A stretch of 54,499 nt of DNA, from the NCBI GenBank assembly GCA_964482515.1, contig CAYZXT010000016.1:1-54499 (forward strand). The letters run 5' to 3'. The DNA comes from CAYZXT01 sp964482515. GTDB taxonomy: Bacteria; Elusimicrobiota; Elusimicrobia; FEN-1173. Every line of letters starts with the position of its first letter. Positions within the stretch are counted from its first letter, which is position 1. Below the pieces are notes generated by a model, which had not been told where the DNA came from, searched no databases, and was given only the letters and a program-made list of their open reading frames with translations. Made by a program: the position numbers and the translations under genes. Shown one piece after another: positions 8,005-16,250 of the stretch.

Positions 8005-8837
8005 CGGTTTTCTTGTTTCGGCCCTCCTTCTGGAAAATCCCCTCCCTGCTCGCCCTCACCCTATTCGTTCTCGATACCACATCCACCGCGCTGCCGTCCC
8101 ACCGGAACATTTACCGGGCGAAGGCGGGCTACGACGTCAATTGCGTTGTCTGCCACAATCCCAAGACCGGCCGCCTCTCGGATTACGGAAAAGAATTCCT
8201 CCGCCAGGGGCGCGGGCGCGACGCCCTCGACGCGCTGGACGTCCTGGACCCGGACAAGGACGGTTTTTCCTCCGGCGCGGAGATCAAGGCCAAATCGAAC
8301 CCGGGCGATCCGCGTTCCACGCCGGACCATCCGGGCCCGTGGCTGGCGGAGGTCCAGCCGACGGCCATCCCGACGCAGCATCTTTCCGAGTTTTTCGGAG
8401 CGGACGCGGTTTACGAGCTCTTGGAGAAGCCGTTGACCTACGAGGCCGTCAACAAGGCGGAGCGGATTCTGAAAGTGCCGCTGTACGATGACGAGATTTA
8501 TCCGACGGTTTATGTGGCGCGGGAAAAGACGCCGGACGGATTGCCGGGGCGTATCCTGGGGCGGGCGACTTACGCGACCTACGGGCGCAACCGCGTTTCC
8601 GTCTACCTCGTGGTCATGTCTCCCGGCGACGTCCTGTTCGGCGTGCGGGGGATCAAAAGCGTCGGCGACCAGCGGTTGATGGGGCTCAACTATCTGCAGC
8701 AGTTCGCCGGACGGGACTTCCGAGGGTTGGACGCGGTGGATTGCCCTCCCGGCACGGACGACGAGAACTATAAATTGGTGTCCGCGGTCAGGCGGACGAT
8801 GGTCGTGCTGAAGAACGTTGAAGGGGCGGGGAATTGA
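8001..8837 (+). CDS. secreted single-heme (CXXCH) protein with calcium-binding-like loop
   Basis: The 278-residue product starts at ATG 8001 with a hydrophobic signal segment (SLLALTLFVLDTTSTA). It then has one c-type heme motif, CVVCH, at about residue 51 and an acidic loop (DVLDPDKDGFSSGAEI at about 82) like an EF-hand or thrombospondin-3 calcium site. The pairing of a heme site and a DxDxDG loop is seen in several short secreted cytochrome-like proteins. The remaining 170 residues match nothing I recognise; they include YPTVYVAREKTPDG and VYLVVMSPGDVLFGVRG. It overlaps the genes on both sides by four bases. Electron transfer in the periplasm is a reasonable guess only. Confidence 0.65.
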   Translation: MTVFLFRPSFWKIPSLLALTLFVLDTTSTALPSHRNIYRAKAGYDVNCVVCHNPKTGRLSDYGKEFLRQGRGRDALDALDVLDPDKDGFSSGAEIKAKSNPGDPRSTPDHPGPWLAEVQPTAIPTQHLSEFFGADAVYELLEKPLTYEAVNKAERILKVPLYDDEIYPTVYVAREKTPDGLPGRILGRATYATYGRNRVSVYLVVMSPGDVLFGVRGIKSVGDQRLMGLNYLQQFAGRDFRGLDAVDCPPGTDDENYKLVSAVRRTMVVLKNVEGAGN

Positions 8838-9895
8838 AGTCTGGGACACGGTTTTCCGCCCTTTGCGTTTTGCTTTTTGCGGCGGCCGTTCCGCTGCGCG
8901 CGGAGGACGGAGCTCCGGCGCCGTCCGACGCGCTCCTCGCTTTTCCGACCACGGCCTGGGTGACGGTGCCCGTGGCGGACGTGCGGGACGTGCCGAGCGG
9001 GGTGGACGGCTCGGCGGCCCTGCGCCGGCCCTACGCCGCGGACCCCCACCAGGAGACGCAGGTGATTTACGGCGAAAAAGTCACGGTGTTCGAAAAGCGG
9101 GGACCGTGGGCGCGCGTGGAGGCGGTGGAGCAGCCGGAGTTCAATCATCACGAGATATGGGAAGGTTATCCCGGGTGGGTCCCGATGGACGCTCTGACTT
9201 TCGACGGTTCGGCGCCGGAACCCAACGCCGTGGTCCGCACGCTCTACACGAAGCTGCAGGAGAGCTCGGCGCGCGGAAGCCCCTCCGTGGACATTCCTCT
9301 GGGTTCGAGGGTCCGGGTGGCCTTCCGCAATTCGACCTGGGCGCGGATACAGCGGCGCGGCAGGGGCGACGGCTGGGTCCGGATCAAGGACCTGCAGTTT
9401 TTCGACAAGCTTCCGAAGGGCGGTTCCTCGCTCCGGAAGGCGGTCCTGAAAACCGCGCGCCTGTTCATGGACCAGCCCTATTATTGGGGAGGACGCTCTC
9501 CGCACCGCAACGAGGACGTGGACCGCCCCACCGGCGTGGATTGTTCTTCGCTGGTGAACCTTTCCTTCCGGGCCAACGGCGTGGACGTGCCGCGCGACTC
9601 CCACGAACAGTATTTGAAATCCAAACCCCTCCGCGTGGACGAACTGTTGCCCGGCGATTTAATTTTTCTGGCGAAGCCCGAGAACCCGAACAAGATCGTC
9701 CACGTCATGCTCTACGCCGGCGGGGAGAAGATCATCGAGGCGGTGGAGCAGTTCGATATTGTCCGGCAGGTCACGCTGAAGGAAAAGCTGGGACTGGAAC
9801 TGCGGGACGTCTGGCCGGGCGAGCGCACGGGCTATGCCGGAAAATCCGTTGTGCTCGACCGATACGTGTATTTCGGCCGGTTCCTGCCCGAATAA
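8834..9895 (+). CDS. secreted SH3-NlpC/P60 cell-wall peptidase
   Basis: The 353-residue product starts at TTG 8834, overlapping the previous stop, with a signal peptide (FSALCVLLFAAAVPLRA). Residues about 35-210 look like two SH3-type wall-binding segments (TWVTVPVADVRDVPS and IPLGSRVRVAF). The catalytic NlpC/P60 domain follows: GVDCSSLVNLSF with the nucleophile Cys at about 237, then LLPGDLIFL and the His-bearing KIVHVMLYAGG at about 290. The layout matches the gamma-D-glutamyl-L-diamino-acid endopeptidases of the YkfC type, which free L-Ala-D-Glu from muropeptides. The next gene encodes the epimerase for that dipeptide, which strengthens the call. Confidence 0.88.
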   Translation: MKSGTRFSALCVLLFAAAVPLRAEDGAPAPSDALLAFPTTAWVTVPVADVRDVPSGVDGSAALRRPYAADPHQETQVIYGEKVTVFEKRGPWARVEAVEQPEFNHHEIWEGYPGWVPMDALTFDGSAPEPNAVVRTLYTKLQESSARGSPSVDIPLGSRVRVAFRNSTWARIQRRGRGDGWVRIKDLQFFDKLPKGGSSLRKAVLKTARLFMDQPYYWGGRSPHRNEDVDRPTGVDCSSLVNLSFRANGVDVPRDSHEQYLKSKPLRVDELLPGDLIFLAKPENPNKIVHVMLYAGGEKIIEAVEQFDIVRQVTLKEKLGLELRDVWPGERTGYAGKSVVLDRYVYFGRFLPE

Positions 9896-9897
9896 AA

Positions 9898-10998
9898 GTG
9901 GGGAACCGCCACCGGCTACGTTCCCTGGATGTCTATCCCGTCCGTTGGCCCCTGCGGCGTCTCTTCGTCACTTCCCTCGGCGCCAAAATCCATTCCGACA
10001 ATCTGATCGTGAGAGCGCGTCTGTCCGGCGGCGCGTTCGGCATCGGCGAGGCGTCCTCCTCCATCGCCATGGCGTGGCAGACCCAGGCGAAGATGGCGGA
10101 GAGCCTGCGGCGCCTGGCTTTGACGTTCCGAGGGGAAGACGTGCGCGACATGGAATCCGTACTCGGACGCGCCTGGGCCGCGGAGGGGGAATCGCCCACG
10201 GCGGTCGCGGCTTTCGAGACGGCGCTCTGGGACGCCCTGGCCCGCGCCGAGGGGATTCCCTTTTACCGTTTGTGGGGACGCTCGCGCTGCGGTTTGACGA
10301 CGCTGATGAGCATCCCCGTGGCCGCGCCGGAGGTGGTCCGTCAAATGGTGCGCGGCGCCTGGAGGAGCGGTTTCCGGCGGATCAAGCTGAAGGTCAACGG
10401 CCGCGATCCGCTTCGCCTCGACGGAGAACGCCTTCGCGACGCCCATCGCGCCGCGCCCCGCGCCAAGCTGTTGCTGGACGCGAACCAAAGTTACACGCCC
10501 GCGGCGCTTTCCCATCTCCTGGAGCAAACGCGGCGCGACGGCATCGCCGTGGAACTTGTGGAGGAGCCGTTCCCGAAGCGGGACTGGCGAGCGTTGTCTT
10601 CATACAGGAAGGACCGTCGGGCGGCGGGCCGGGTTCCGGTCCTCCTGGACGAGTCCGTTCAAAACGCGGAAGACGCGGCGCTCGTCAAGGACCGGCGGCT
10701 GGCGGACGGCGTCAACGTGAAGCTGGCGAAGAGCGGTTTGTGGGGCGGGAAAAAAATCATCGAGGCCTTCGGAAAAGCATCCCGCGCGCGTTTCATGATC
10801 GGCTGCATGGCGGAATCGAAATGGGGCCTGGCCGCCAGCGTCCATTTCGCCTGTGGACTCGGCGTCTTTGAATATGCGGATTTGGATTCCGATCTGCTGC
10901 TGATCCCCGCGAAGGGCCGCGCCGGATATGTCCGCCGGGGGCCGGAAATCCGTTTGCCGAAAAACCCTCCCCCGGGACTGGGGATCGACTGGCCGTGA
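9898..10998 (+). CDS. L-Ala-D/L-Glu (dipeptide) epimerase, enolase superfamily
   Basis: The 366-residue product is taken from GTG 9898, two bases after the NlpC/P60 stop. It shows the muconate-lactonising subgroup residues: the KxK motif in RIKLKVNG (about 161), metal ligands in LLDANQSY (about 192), VEEPF (about 219) and LLDESV (about 249), and the second acid/base Lys in VNVKLAKSG (about 274). Near the C-terminus YADLDSD (about 326) carries the DxD that binds the dipeptide amino group in L-Ala-D/L-Glu epimerases. The enzyme inverts the D-Glu of L-Ala-D-Glu so that ordinary peptidases can degrade it. Substrate specificity is inferred from the DxD and the neighbours. Confidence 0.88.
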   Translation: MGNRHRLRSLDVYPVRWPLRRLFVTSLGAKIHSDNLIVRARLSGGAFGIGEASSSIAMAWQTQAKMAESLRRLALTFRGEDVRDMESVLGRAWAAEGESPTAVAAFETALWDALARAEGIPFYRLWGRSRCGLTTLMSIPVAAPEVVRQMVRGAWRSGFRRIKLKVNGRDPLRLDGERLRDAHRAAPRAKLLLDANQSYTPAALSHLLEQTRRDGIAVELVEEPFPKRDWRALSSYRKDRRAAGRVPVLLDESVQNAEDAALVKDRRLADGVNVKLAKSGLWGGKKIIEAFGKASRARFMIGCMAESKWGLAASVHFACGLGVFEYADLDSDLLLIPAKGRAGYVRRGPEIRLPKNPPPGLGIDWP

Positions 10999-12185
10999 TC
11001 CAAAACCCCTATCTGCTGGCGGCCTCGTTCCTCGGGTTGGCGTTCTTCGTGAAATGGGCGAGGACGCGGCCCGGTTTCGCCTGGGCGTTCCATTATCTGC
11101 CGGTACCCTTCTGGTGTTACTTCCTTCCTATGGTGGCGGCGACGTTCCGCTTTTTTCCGTCGGAATCGCCCCTTTATAAACTGATCTCTACCTATATACT
11201 GCCGGTCTGCCTACCCTTCCTCCTGATCAACGTGGACCTGCGCTCGCTGGTTGCCCTGGGCCGGCCGGCGCTCGTCGTCATGGCCGCGGGCATGGCGGGG
11301 ATCATGACGGGTTCCGTGGCCGGCTACGCGCTGTTGCACCGCTGGCTCCCGCCCGACGCGTGGCGTTCCGTCGCGGCGCTCTCCGCCAGCTGGACCGGCG
11401 GTAGCGCGAACATGCTGGCGGTGAAGGAAGCCCTGTCCGCCCCGGAAAGCGTCTTCGCGCCGGTCGTCGTGGTCGACACCTTCGGCGCCTACGGCTGGAT
11501 GGCGTGGCTGATTTTCCTCGCGGGTTTCGAAAAACGTTTCAACGCCTTGAACGGCGCTGACGCGCCATCCGACAAACCGGCGCGGCCCCTAGCGGCGGCC
11601 GACTCCGTGATCGATCGGCAGGTTTCATCCGTGGAACTGAGCCCGCGGCGTACAGTCCCCTGGGCCGCCGTTCCCGCCGCCGCGGTTTGTTTGGGATTGC
11701 TTTCCGTTTTCATCGGCCGGCGTTTGCCTGAGCTGGGTTCCATCCTTTCCCGCGGGACCTGGACGATCCTGATCGTCACTACCCTTTCCCTGCTTCTGTC
11801 TCTCACCGGGTTTTTTTCCAAAGAACCGGAAAGAACCGAGCGCACGGGCACCACTCTTTTGTATATTTTACTGGTGTCCATGGGGGCGCGGGCGAACTTG
11901 GTTGCCATTTGGGACGCGCCGCTCTTTTTGGTTTTGGGTTTGATCCTTTTGACGGTCCATGCGTCTTTTCTCCTGGCCGCGGGTCGGTGGTTGAAGGCGC
12001 CGCTTTCTCTTTTGGCCACGTCCAGCCAGGCCTGCGTGGGCGGCACGGTCTCCACGCCCATGGTGGCGGCGGTTTTCCGCCCGGCCCTGGCGCCGCTGGG
12101 ACTGATGCTGGCGATCTTCGGAAACGTGGTGGGGACCTATCTGGGTCTGGTGACGGCCTCTCTTTGTCGAATGGTGGTTCAATGA
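10995..12185 (+). CDS. DUF819-family multi-spanning membrane protein
   Basis: The 396-residue protein starts at GTG 10995, overlapping the epimerase stop. It has about ten hydrophobic segments, a conserved-looking SASWTGGSANMLAVKEAL at about residue 131 and a matching ASSQACVGGTVSTPMVAAVF late in the protein (about 340). These paired gly/ser re-entrant-like motifs are typical of DUF819 (YjcL-like) proteins, thought to be transporters. In this setting, between a dipeptide epimerase and an amidase, uptake or export of a muropeptide fragment is plausible. That role is inferred and not shown by the sequence. Confidence 0.75.
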   Translation: MIQNPYLLAASFLGLAFFVKWARTRPGFAWAFHYLPVPFWCYFLPMVAATFRFFPSESPLYKLISTYILPVCLPFLLINVDLRSLVALGRPALVVMAAGMAGIMTGSVAGYALLHRWLPPDAWRSVAALSASWTGGSANMLAVKEALSAPESVFAPVVVVDTFGAYGWMAWLIFLAGFEKRFNALNGADAPSDKPARPLAAADSVIDRQVSSVELSPRRTVPWAAVPAAAVCLGLLSVFIGRRLPELGSILSRGTWTILIVTTLSLLLSLTGFFSKEPERTERTGTTLLYILLVSMGARANLVAIWDAPLFLVLGLILLTVHASFLLAAGRWLKAPLSLLATSSQACVGGTVSTPMVAAVFRPALAPLGLMLAIFGNVVGTYLGLVTASLCRMVVQ

Positions 12186-14188
12186 AAACCCGATTTTCCT
12201 TTTTAACGATGTTGTTCACGGCCGTTCTCGCGGCCCCGCTGCTCCGCGCGGATACCATCCCCGTCCCGCTTCCGGACGCGCCCACGGAGGAATCCGTGGA
12301 GGTGGACGTCCCCAGCGACGCGGTCCAGAGCGCGACGGAGACGGTGAGCACGCCGCTCGTACTGCGCATCATCCATCCCTCGGAAGGTTCCCATCTTCCG
12401 CCGCTTAAGACGACGTTCGTCTACGGCCAGGCCACGCCGGCCGGCCGGCTCACCTTGAACGGCCAGGAAGTCCCCATCCATCCGGGCGGCGGTTTCCTGG
12501 CGATGCTTCCTTTCTCCTACGGAAAATTTTCCATCAACGCGGAGTTGAGTTTGGGGACCACGACGGTCAAGATCACCCGGCGCGTCTTCGTGGTGGACCC
12601 TCCCTCGACTTCGCCCTCCTCGCCCTTGACCGTGGAATACGTCAAGCCGGACCAGGACATGGAAGTGCGTCCTGGAGACGTCATCAGCGTTGTCTGCAAG
12701 GGCAGCCCGGGCTTGGATGCGTCTTTCCAGATTGGCGACGTGCACGGTAAGTTTCCCCTGACGGAAAACGCGCCGTCGTCTTCGGTGCGCGGCATCTACC
12801 GGGGCAGTTACGTCGTGCAGGAGCGGGATGATTTCAAAGGGGCGTGGCTGAGGGTGACGCTGTCGGACAAGAAGAAGGACCGCAAGATCACTAAACAGGC
12901 CGGGGGGAAATTGACGCGGAAATTTGGCCGCACGCCCGACGTCGTGGAGGTTTCCACGGACACGGCGGTGTTGCGCGCCGGGCCGGTGTTCTCCTCGGAG
13001 GATAAGCTGGGGTACGTGATGTTTCCGCCCGTCGGGACCCGTCTCCAGGTCATGGGGCGGATCGGCAATGAGCTGAAAGTCCGCGTCGCCAAGGACTTTG
13101 ATCTGTGGATCAGCGAGAAGGAAATCCGCCGGTTGCCGGAAGGCACGCCGGTGCCGCGCACCGTGGCGGGCTCGCTGGTCGTATCATCCAAAGGGCGCAG
13201 CACGGAGGTCCGAGTTCCGTTGGGCCAGAAGGTCCCCTTCGCCGTCGAACCGGCGGACGACGGAAGTTACGTCGAAGTGAAGCTCTACGGCGTGGCCGCC
13301 AACACGGATTGGCTCCATTACGATTCCACCGGCGGGGTGGTCCAGCAGGTCCGCTGGTTCCAGGATTCGAGCGATATATTCCGTCTGCGTGTGGTGACGC
13401 CGCCCGACAGCTGGTGGGGTTACGACGGGCGATATGAGGGCTCGAACTTTATTTTGGAATTGCGCAGCCCGCCGCCGCTGGCCAAGGGCGGCGTAGTCCT
13501 GAAAGACCTGCTGATCGCCGTGGACGCGGGACATTCTCCGGACATCGGGTCCATCGGTCCCACGGGCTTGCTGGAAAAAGACGCGAACATCGCCATCGCC
13601 AAATGCCTGCGGAAAAAGTTGGAGGCGGAGGGCGCCAAAGTCTATATGACCCGGGAGTGGACCGAAGGCGTCGGGCTCTACGACCGCCCCAAGATGGCGT
13701 GGAAGGCGCGGGCGGACGTCCTGATCAGCGTGCATAACAACGCTTTGCCCAACGGCGCGAACCCATTCGAGAAAAATGGCTACGGCATCTACTATTTCCA
13801 TCCGCGGAGTTTCGATCTGGCGCGGGAAGTCCATCGGGCCTACGGTGAGATCTTAGGCGCCGACCGGCCGGCGCGCCCGGCGCTGCGCGACGACGGGTTG
13901 CATTACGGGAACCTGGCCTTGCCGCGCACGCCGCAGATGCCGTCGATCCTGACGGAGTCCGCCTACGTCATCGTGCCGCGGGAAGAGGACCTGTTGAAGT
14001 CGGAGGATTTTCAGTGCGACTGCGCGGAGGCGACGGTGCGCGGGTTGAAGCGCTATGTGCGGCGCATGCGGAGGATCCAAACGGCTTTGTCCCACCCGGC
14101 CTGGAAGGCGGAAGAGGCTTCTCCGGTTATCGAAGAGGAATCGTCAGGAACTCAGCTTCGGCGAGACAAGCGCTCCGACAGGAAATAA
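12182..14188 (+). CDS. secreted N-acetylmuramoyl-L-alanine amidase (Amidase_3)
   Basis: The 668-residue product starts at ATG 12182, overlapping the DUF819 stop, with a signal peptide (FLTMLFTAVLAAPLLRA). Residues about 55-140 look like a beta-rich Ig-like segment, followed by SH3-like stretches around 255-310 and an AMIN-like beta region (SYVEVKLYGVAANTDWL). The catalytic domain starts at about 440 with zinc ligands in AVDAGH (about 450), LLEKD (about 463) and SVHNN (about 517), and the catalytic Glu in LTESAY (about 591). The enzyme cuts the MurNAc-L-Ala bond, releasing stem peptides that the NlpC/P60 and epimerase products could process. Its last 37 bases overlap the convergent permease gene. 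Confidence 0.92.
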   Translation: MKTRFSFLTMLFTAVLAAPLLRADTIPVPLPDAPTEESVEVDVPSDAVQSATETVSTPLVLRIIHPSEGSHLPPLKTTFVYGQATPAGRLTLNGQEVPIHPGGGFLAMLPFSYGKFSINAELSLGTTTVKITRRVFVVDPPSTSPSSPLTVEYVKPDQDMEVRPGDVISVVCKGSPGLDASFQIGDVHGKFPLTENAPSSSVRGIYRGSYVVQERDDFKGAWLRVTLSDKKKDRKITKQAGGKLTRKFGRTPDVVEVSTDTAVLRAGPVFSSEDKLGYVMFPPVGTRLQVMGRIGNELKVRVAKDFDLWISEKEIRRLPEGTPVPRTVAGSLVVSSKGRSTEVRVPLGQKVPFAVEPADDGSYVEVKLYGVAANTDWLHYDSTGGVVQQVRWFQDSSDIFRLRVVTPPDSWWGYDGRYEGSNFILELRSPPPLAKGGVVLKDLLIAVDAGHSPDIGSIGPTGLLEKDANIAIAKCLRKKLEAEGAKVYMTREWTEGVGLYDRPKMAWKARADVLISVHNNALPNGANPFEKNGYGIYYFHPRSFDLAREVHRAYGEILGADRPARPALRDDGLHYGNLALPRTPQMPSILTESAYVIVPREEDLLKSEDFQCDCAEATVRGLKRYVRRMRRIQTALSHPAWKAEEASPVIEEESSGTQLRRDKRSDRK

Positions 14189-15480
14189 AGCGGAAATCCG
14201 ACGGAAGCGACGAGCACGCCCAGGAGCGCTTCCCGGGGTTGCTCGATGAAAGCGTTCGCCGCGAAGGCGAAACACATCAGGATGAAGGCGATCGGCACCG
14301 CCGGATATCCCCAGACGCGATAGGCGGCCTTCATCCCCCGCCGCCTGAAAATAAACAACGTAATCCCCGTCATCCCGAATAAAACGTAGATCACGATCTC
14401 CGTGTAGGTCACGATCTGGTCCAGCGTGCCCGTCCATACGAGGAGCAGCGAGATCGTGGAACTTGTGATCAGCGAGCGGACCGGCGTGCGCGTCGACGGG
14501 TTCAGGCGGCCCAGCGCGTTGAATAGAGAATGGTCCTTGCCCAGCGCGTAGAGCACGCGGCTCGTCGCCAGGATGAAGCCGTTCAGGGCGCCCAGCGTCG
14601 AGACCATGACCATCACGGCCACGACCCGTCCTCCCAGGCCTGGCCACACCTTGTCCATCGTTCCCGCCGCCACCAGATCCGTGGCGCGCATCTCCGAAAG
14701 CGGCATGTAGTAGATATAGACCGCGTTCACCAGTAAATAAAGCGCCATGGTGGCGAGCAGTCCTCCGATGAGAGCGCGAGGCACGTTCTTCTCCGGGTCC
14801 TTCACTTCCTCGGCCACGTGCGCCGCGCCTTCCCATCCGCCGTAGGTCCAGAGCACGAAGATCAGCGCCACGCCCAGGGTCGAGATCAGGTTGCCTCCCG
14901 ACCAGTCCGGCCAGAAGGGCTCGAAGTTATGGATCGATCCCTTTTGAAACGAAAGCCCGACCAGGATGATGAAGCCGATGGCGAGTACTTTAAGGCTCGT
15001 GAAAATGTTTTGTATGCCTTTTCCGAAACGCAGTCCGAGGATGTTGGCGACGGTGATGAATAGGATCGCGCCGGTCGCCAGGAGTTTGGCGTAGACCATC
15101 GGCCAGTGGAAAGCCCGGCAGGCGTGTTCGGCGAATATGAAGGAGATGATGGCGATGGTGCCGGTCCTCTGGACGAAAAGCTTCGTCCAGCCGAAGACGA
15201 AACCCCAGACGCGGCCGTAGCCTTCGGTCAGGAAGACATAATCGCCGCCGGACTTGGGGTAGAGCGTGCTGAGTTCCGCGAAGCACAGGGCGCCGGTCAG
15301 CGATAGAAGGCCGCCGACGACCCAGGCCAGCATGAACATGAAGGAGGAGGGGGAATGCTGGGCGACGGAATCCGAGAGGCGGAAGATCCCGGCGCCGATG
15401 ACGCAACCGATCACGATGGTGCTCGCGTCGAAGAGGCCGAGGCCCCGGACCAGGGTGGGGGATGGATTTTGTTCCGCCAT
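14152..15480 (-). CDS. amino acid permease, APC superfamily
   Basis: The 442-residue product has about twelve TM segments and the APC signature in TM1, STIVIGCVIGAGIFRL (about residue 20), with ELSTLYPKSGGDYVFLTEGYG at about 69 and WEGAAHVAEEVKDPEKNVPRA at about 215. It most resembles the LAT-like/YfnA group that moves neutral or cationic amino acids across the inner membrane. The ATG at 15480 has no clear Shine-Dalgarno. A weak TTGCCG-N17-TATGCT pair on the minus strand (-10 at 15487-15492) would give an almost leaderless message. It is divergent from the Fur-family gene, and its 3' end overlaps the amidase gene. Confidence 0.9.
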   Translation of the reverse strand: MAEQNPSPTLVRGLGLFDASTIVIGCVIGAGIFRLSDSVAQHSPSSFMFMLAWVVGGLLSLTGALCFAELSTLYPKSGGDYVFLTEGYGRVWGFVFGWTKLFVQRTGTIAIISFIFAEHACRAFHWPMVYAKLLATGAILFITVANILGLRFGKGIQNIFTSLKVLAIGFIILVGLSFQKGSIHNFEPFWPDWSGGNLISTLGVALIFVLWTYGGWEGAAHVAEEVKDPEKNVPRALIGGLLATMALYLLVNAVYIYYMPLSEMRATDLVAAGTMDKVWPGLGGRVVAVMVMVSTLGALNGFILATSRVLYALGKDHSLFNALGRLNPSTRTPVRSLITSSTISLLLVWTGTLDQIVTYTEIVIYVLFGMTGITLFIFRRRGMKAAYRVWGYPAVPIAFILMCFAFAANAFIEQPREALLGVLVASVGFPLYFLSERLSRRS

Positions 15481-15524
15481 GGCAAGAGCATATCAAAGCG
15501 AAGTCGGATCGGCAAAAAAATTAA

Positions 15525-15553
15525 TTGACATGGAAAACGGAACCGTGTAGAAT
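15525..15553 (+). promoter_or_regulatory. sigma70-type promoter of the Fur-family gene
   Basis: A perfect -35 TTGACA (15525-15530), a 17-base spacer and -10 TAGAAT (15548-15553, five of six matches) point to a start of transcription near 15560. This falls inside the palindrome at 15558-15576, so a bound repressor would block initiation. The leader would be only about 17 bases long. Confidence 0.8.
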
Positions 15554-15557
15554 TGAA

Positions 15558-15576
15558 ATTGAGACTCAATCTCAAT
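15558..15576. promoter_or_regulatory. Fur-box-like palindromic operator
   Basis: The 19-base sequence consists of ATTGAGA, five bases (CTCAA), and TCTCAAT: perfect 7-base inverted arms. Size, A/T pattern and place (over the likely transcription start, ending at the base before ATG 15577) match Fur/PerR-type operators. Autoregulation of the adjacent Fur-family gene is the simplest reading. Confidence 0.75.
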
Positions 15577-16026
15577 ATGACCAAAGAACTCCAAATACTT
15601 CGCGACCACATAAAAGAGCACGGGCTGAAGGGGACCTCGCAGCGCGAGGAGATCCTCCTGCACCTTTTGGGGGCCAAGGACCACCTGAGTCCGGAGGAGA
15701 TCTTCGACGCGATCCGGCGCAAGGACCCCAGGATCGGGCGGGCGACCGTTTTCCGCACCTTGAAGCTGTTGGAGGATTGCCGGCTGATCTCCAAGGTGAC
15801 TTTCGCCGACGGCCGCCACAAGTACGAAGCCGTCCGCGGACGGCCCCACCACGACCATATGATCTGCACGGACTGCGGCCAGGCCATCGAATTCTCCAAC
15901 CCCACCCTGGAGAGCCTTCAGGACCGCATCGCCAAGGACCATAAGTTCACACTCCTCTGGCACCGGCACGAGCTGTTCGGCCGCTGCCAGGTTTGCGCCC
16001 GCCGCGAAACGAAGAAAAAGCCATGA
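15577..16026 (+). CDS. Fur-family metal-responsive repressor
   Basis: The 149-residue product has a winged helix (TSQREEILLHLL, then RATVFRTLKLLEDC at about residues 60-73) and the metal-binding dimerisation domain (RPHHDHMICTDCG at about 91, WHRHELFGRCQVC near the end). The two CxxC pairs suit the structural zinc site. It may be Fur, PerR or Zur; the feoB and ApbE genes downstream favour iron. I chose ATG 15577 because an upstream TTG at 15553 would lie inside the -10 box. No Shine-Dalgarno precedes the ATG. It overlaps the zinc-ribbon gene by four bases. Confidence 0.92.
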   Translation: MTKELQILRDHIKEHGLKGTSQREEILLHLLGAKDHLSPEEIFDAIRRKDPRIGRATVFRTLKLLEDCRLISKVTFADGRHKYEAVRGRPHHDHMICTDCGQAIEFSNPTLESLQDRIAKDHKFTLLWHRHELFGRCQVCARRETKKKP

Positions 16027-16250
16027 GCGCCGCTTCGGATTGCCGCTGCGCCTGCGGGGCCCTGATGGCCCGCCGCACGGGAGATGGGATCGAATTCAAA
16101 TGCCGCCGCTGCAAAAGGACGTGGCTGATCCAGGCGTCCGACATCCAGTGGGTGGAACCCAATTTATCAACCAGGCCAGAGGACATGATCCCCGAGCCCC
16201 AAAAATACGCGGGGGAGAAATCCCCCCGACTAGAGAGGGTCATGTCATGA
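16023..16250 (+). CDS. small zinc-ribbon protein, Com-like
   Basis: The 75-residue product has two cysteine pairs, CRCACG (residues 7-12) and CRRC (about 28-31), separated by a short basic/beta stretch (ALMARRTGDGIEFK). The spacing and the GDGIEFKCRRCK context recall the zinc-finger fold of the phage Mu Com translational regulator and its chromosomal relatives. The tail (about 35-75) is proline- and acid-rich. It overlaps the Fur gene by four bases and ends four bases into the porin gene start, so it is translationally coupled on both sides. RNA or DNA binding is inferred only. Confidence 0.7.
   Translation: MSAASDCRCACGALMARRTGDGIEFKCRRCKRTWLIQASDIQWVEPNLSTRPEDMIPEPQKYAGEKSPRLERVMS
16211..16226 (+). 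other. GAAA-tetraloop hairpin before the porin ribosome site
   Basis: GGGGGA and TCCCCC pair perfectly across a GAAA loop (16217-16220), a GNRA tetraloop. The hairpin lies in the last codons of the zinc-ribbon gene, about 20 bases before porin ATG 16247 and just ahead of its AGAGAGGG ribosome site. It may influence coupling or message stability. Confidence 0.5.

Noticed and set aside
8818..9897. Upstream part of the epimerase frame, giving a 726-residue protein
   Set aside because: This part overlaps the NlpC/P60 gene in another frame and is Gly/Arg-rich. The family N-terminus starts at GTG 9898.
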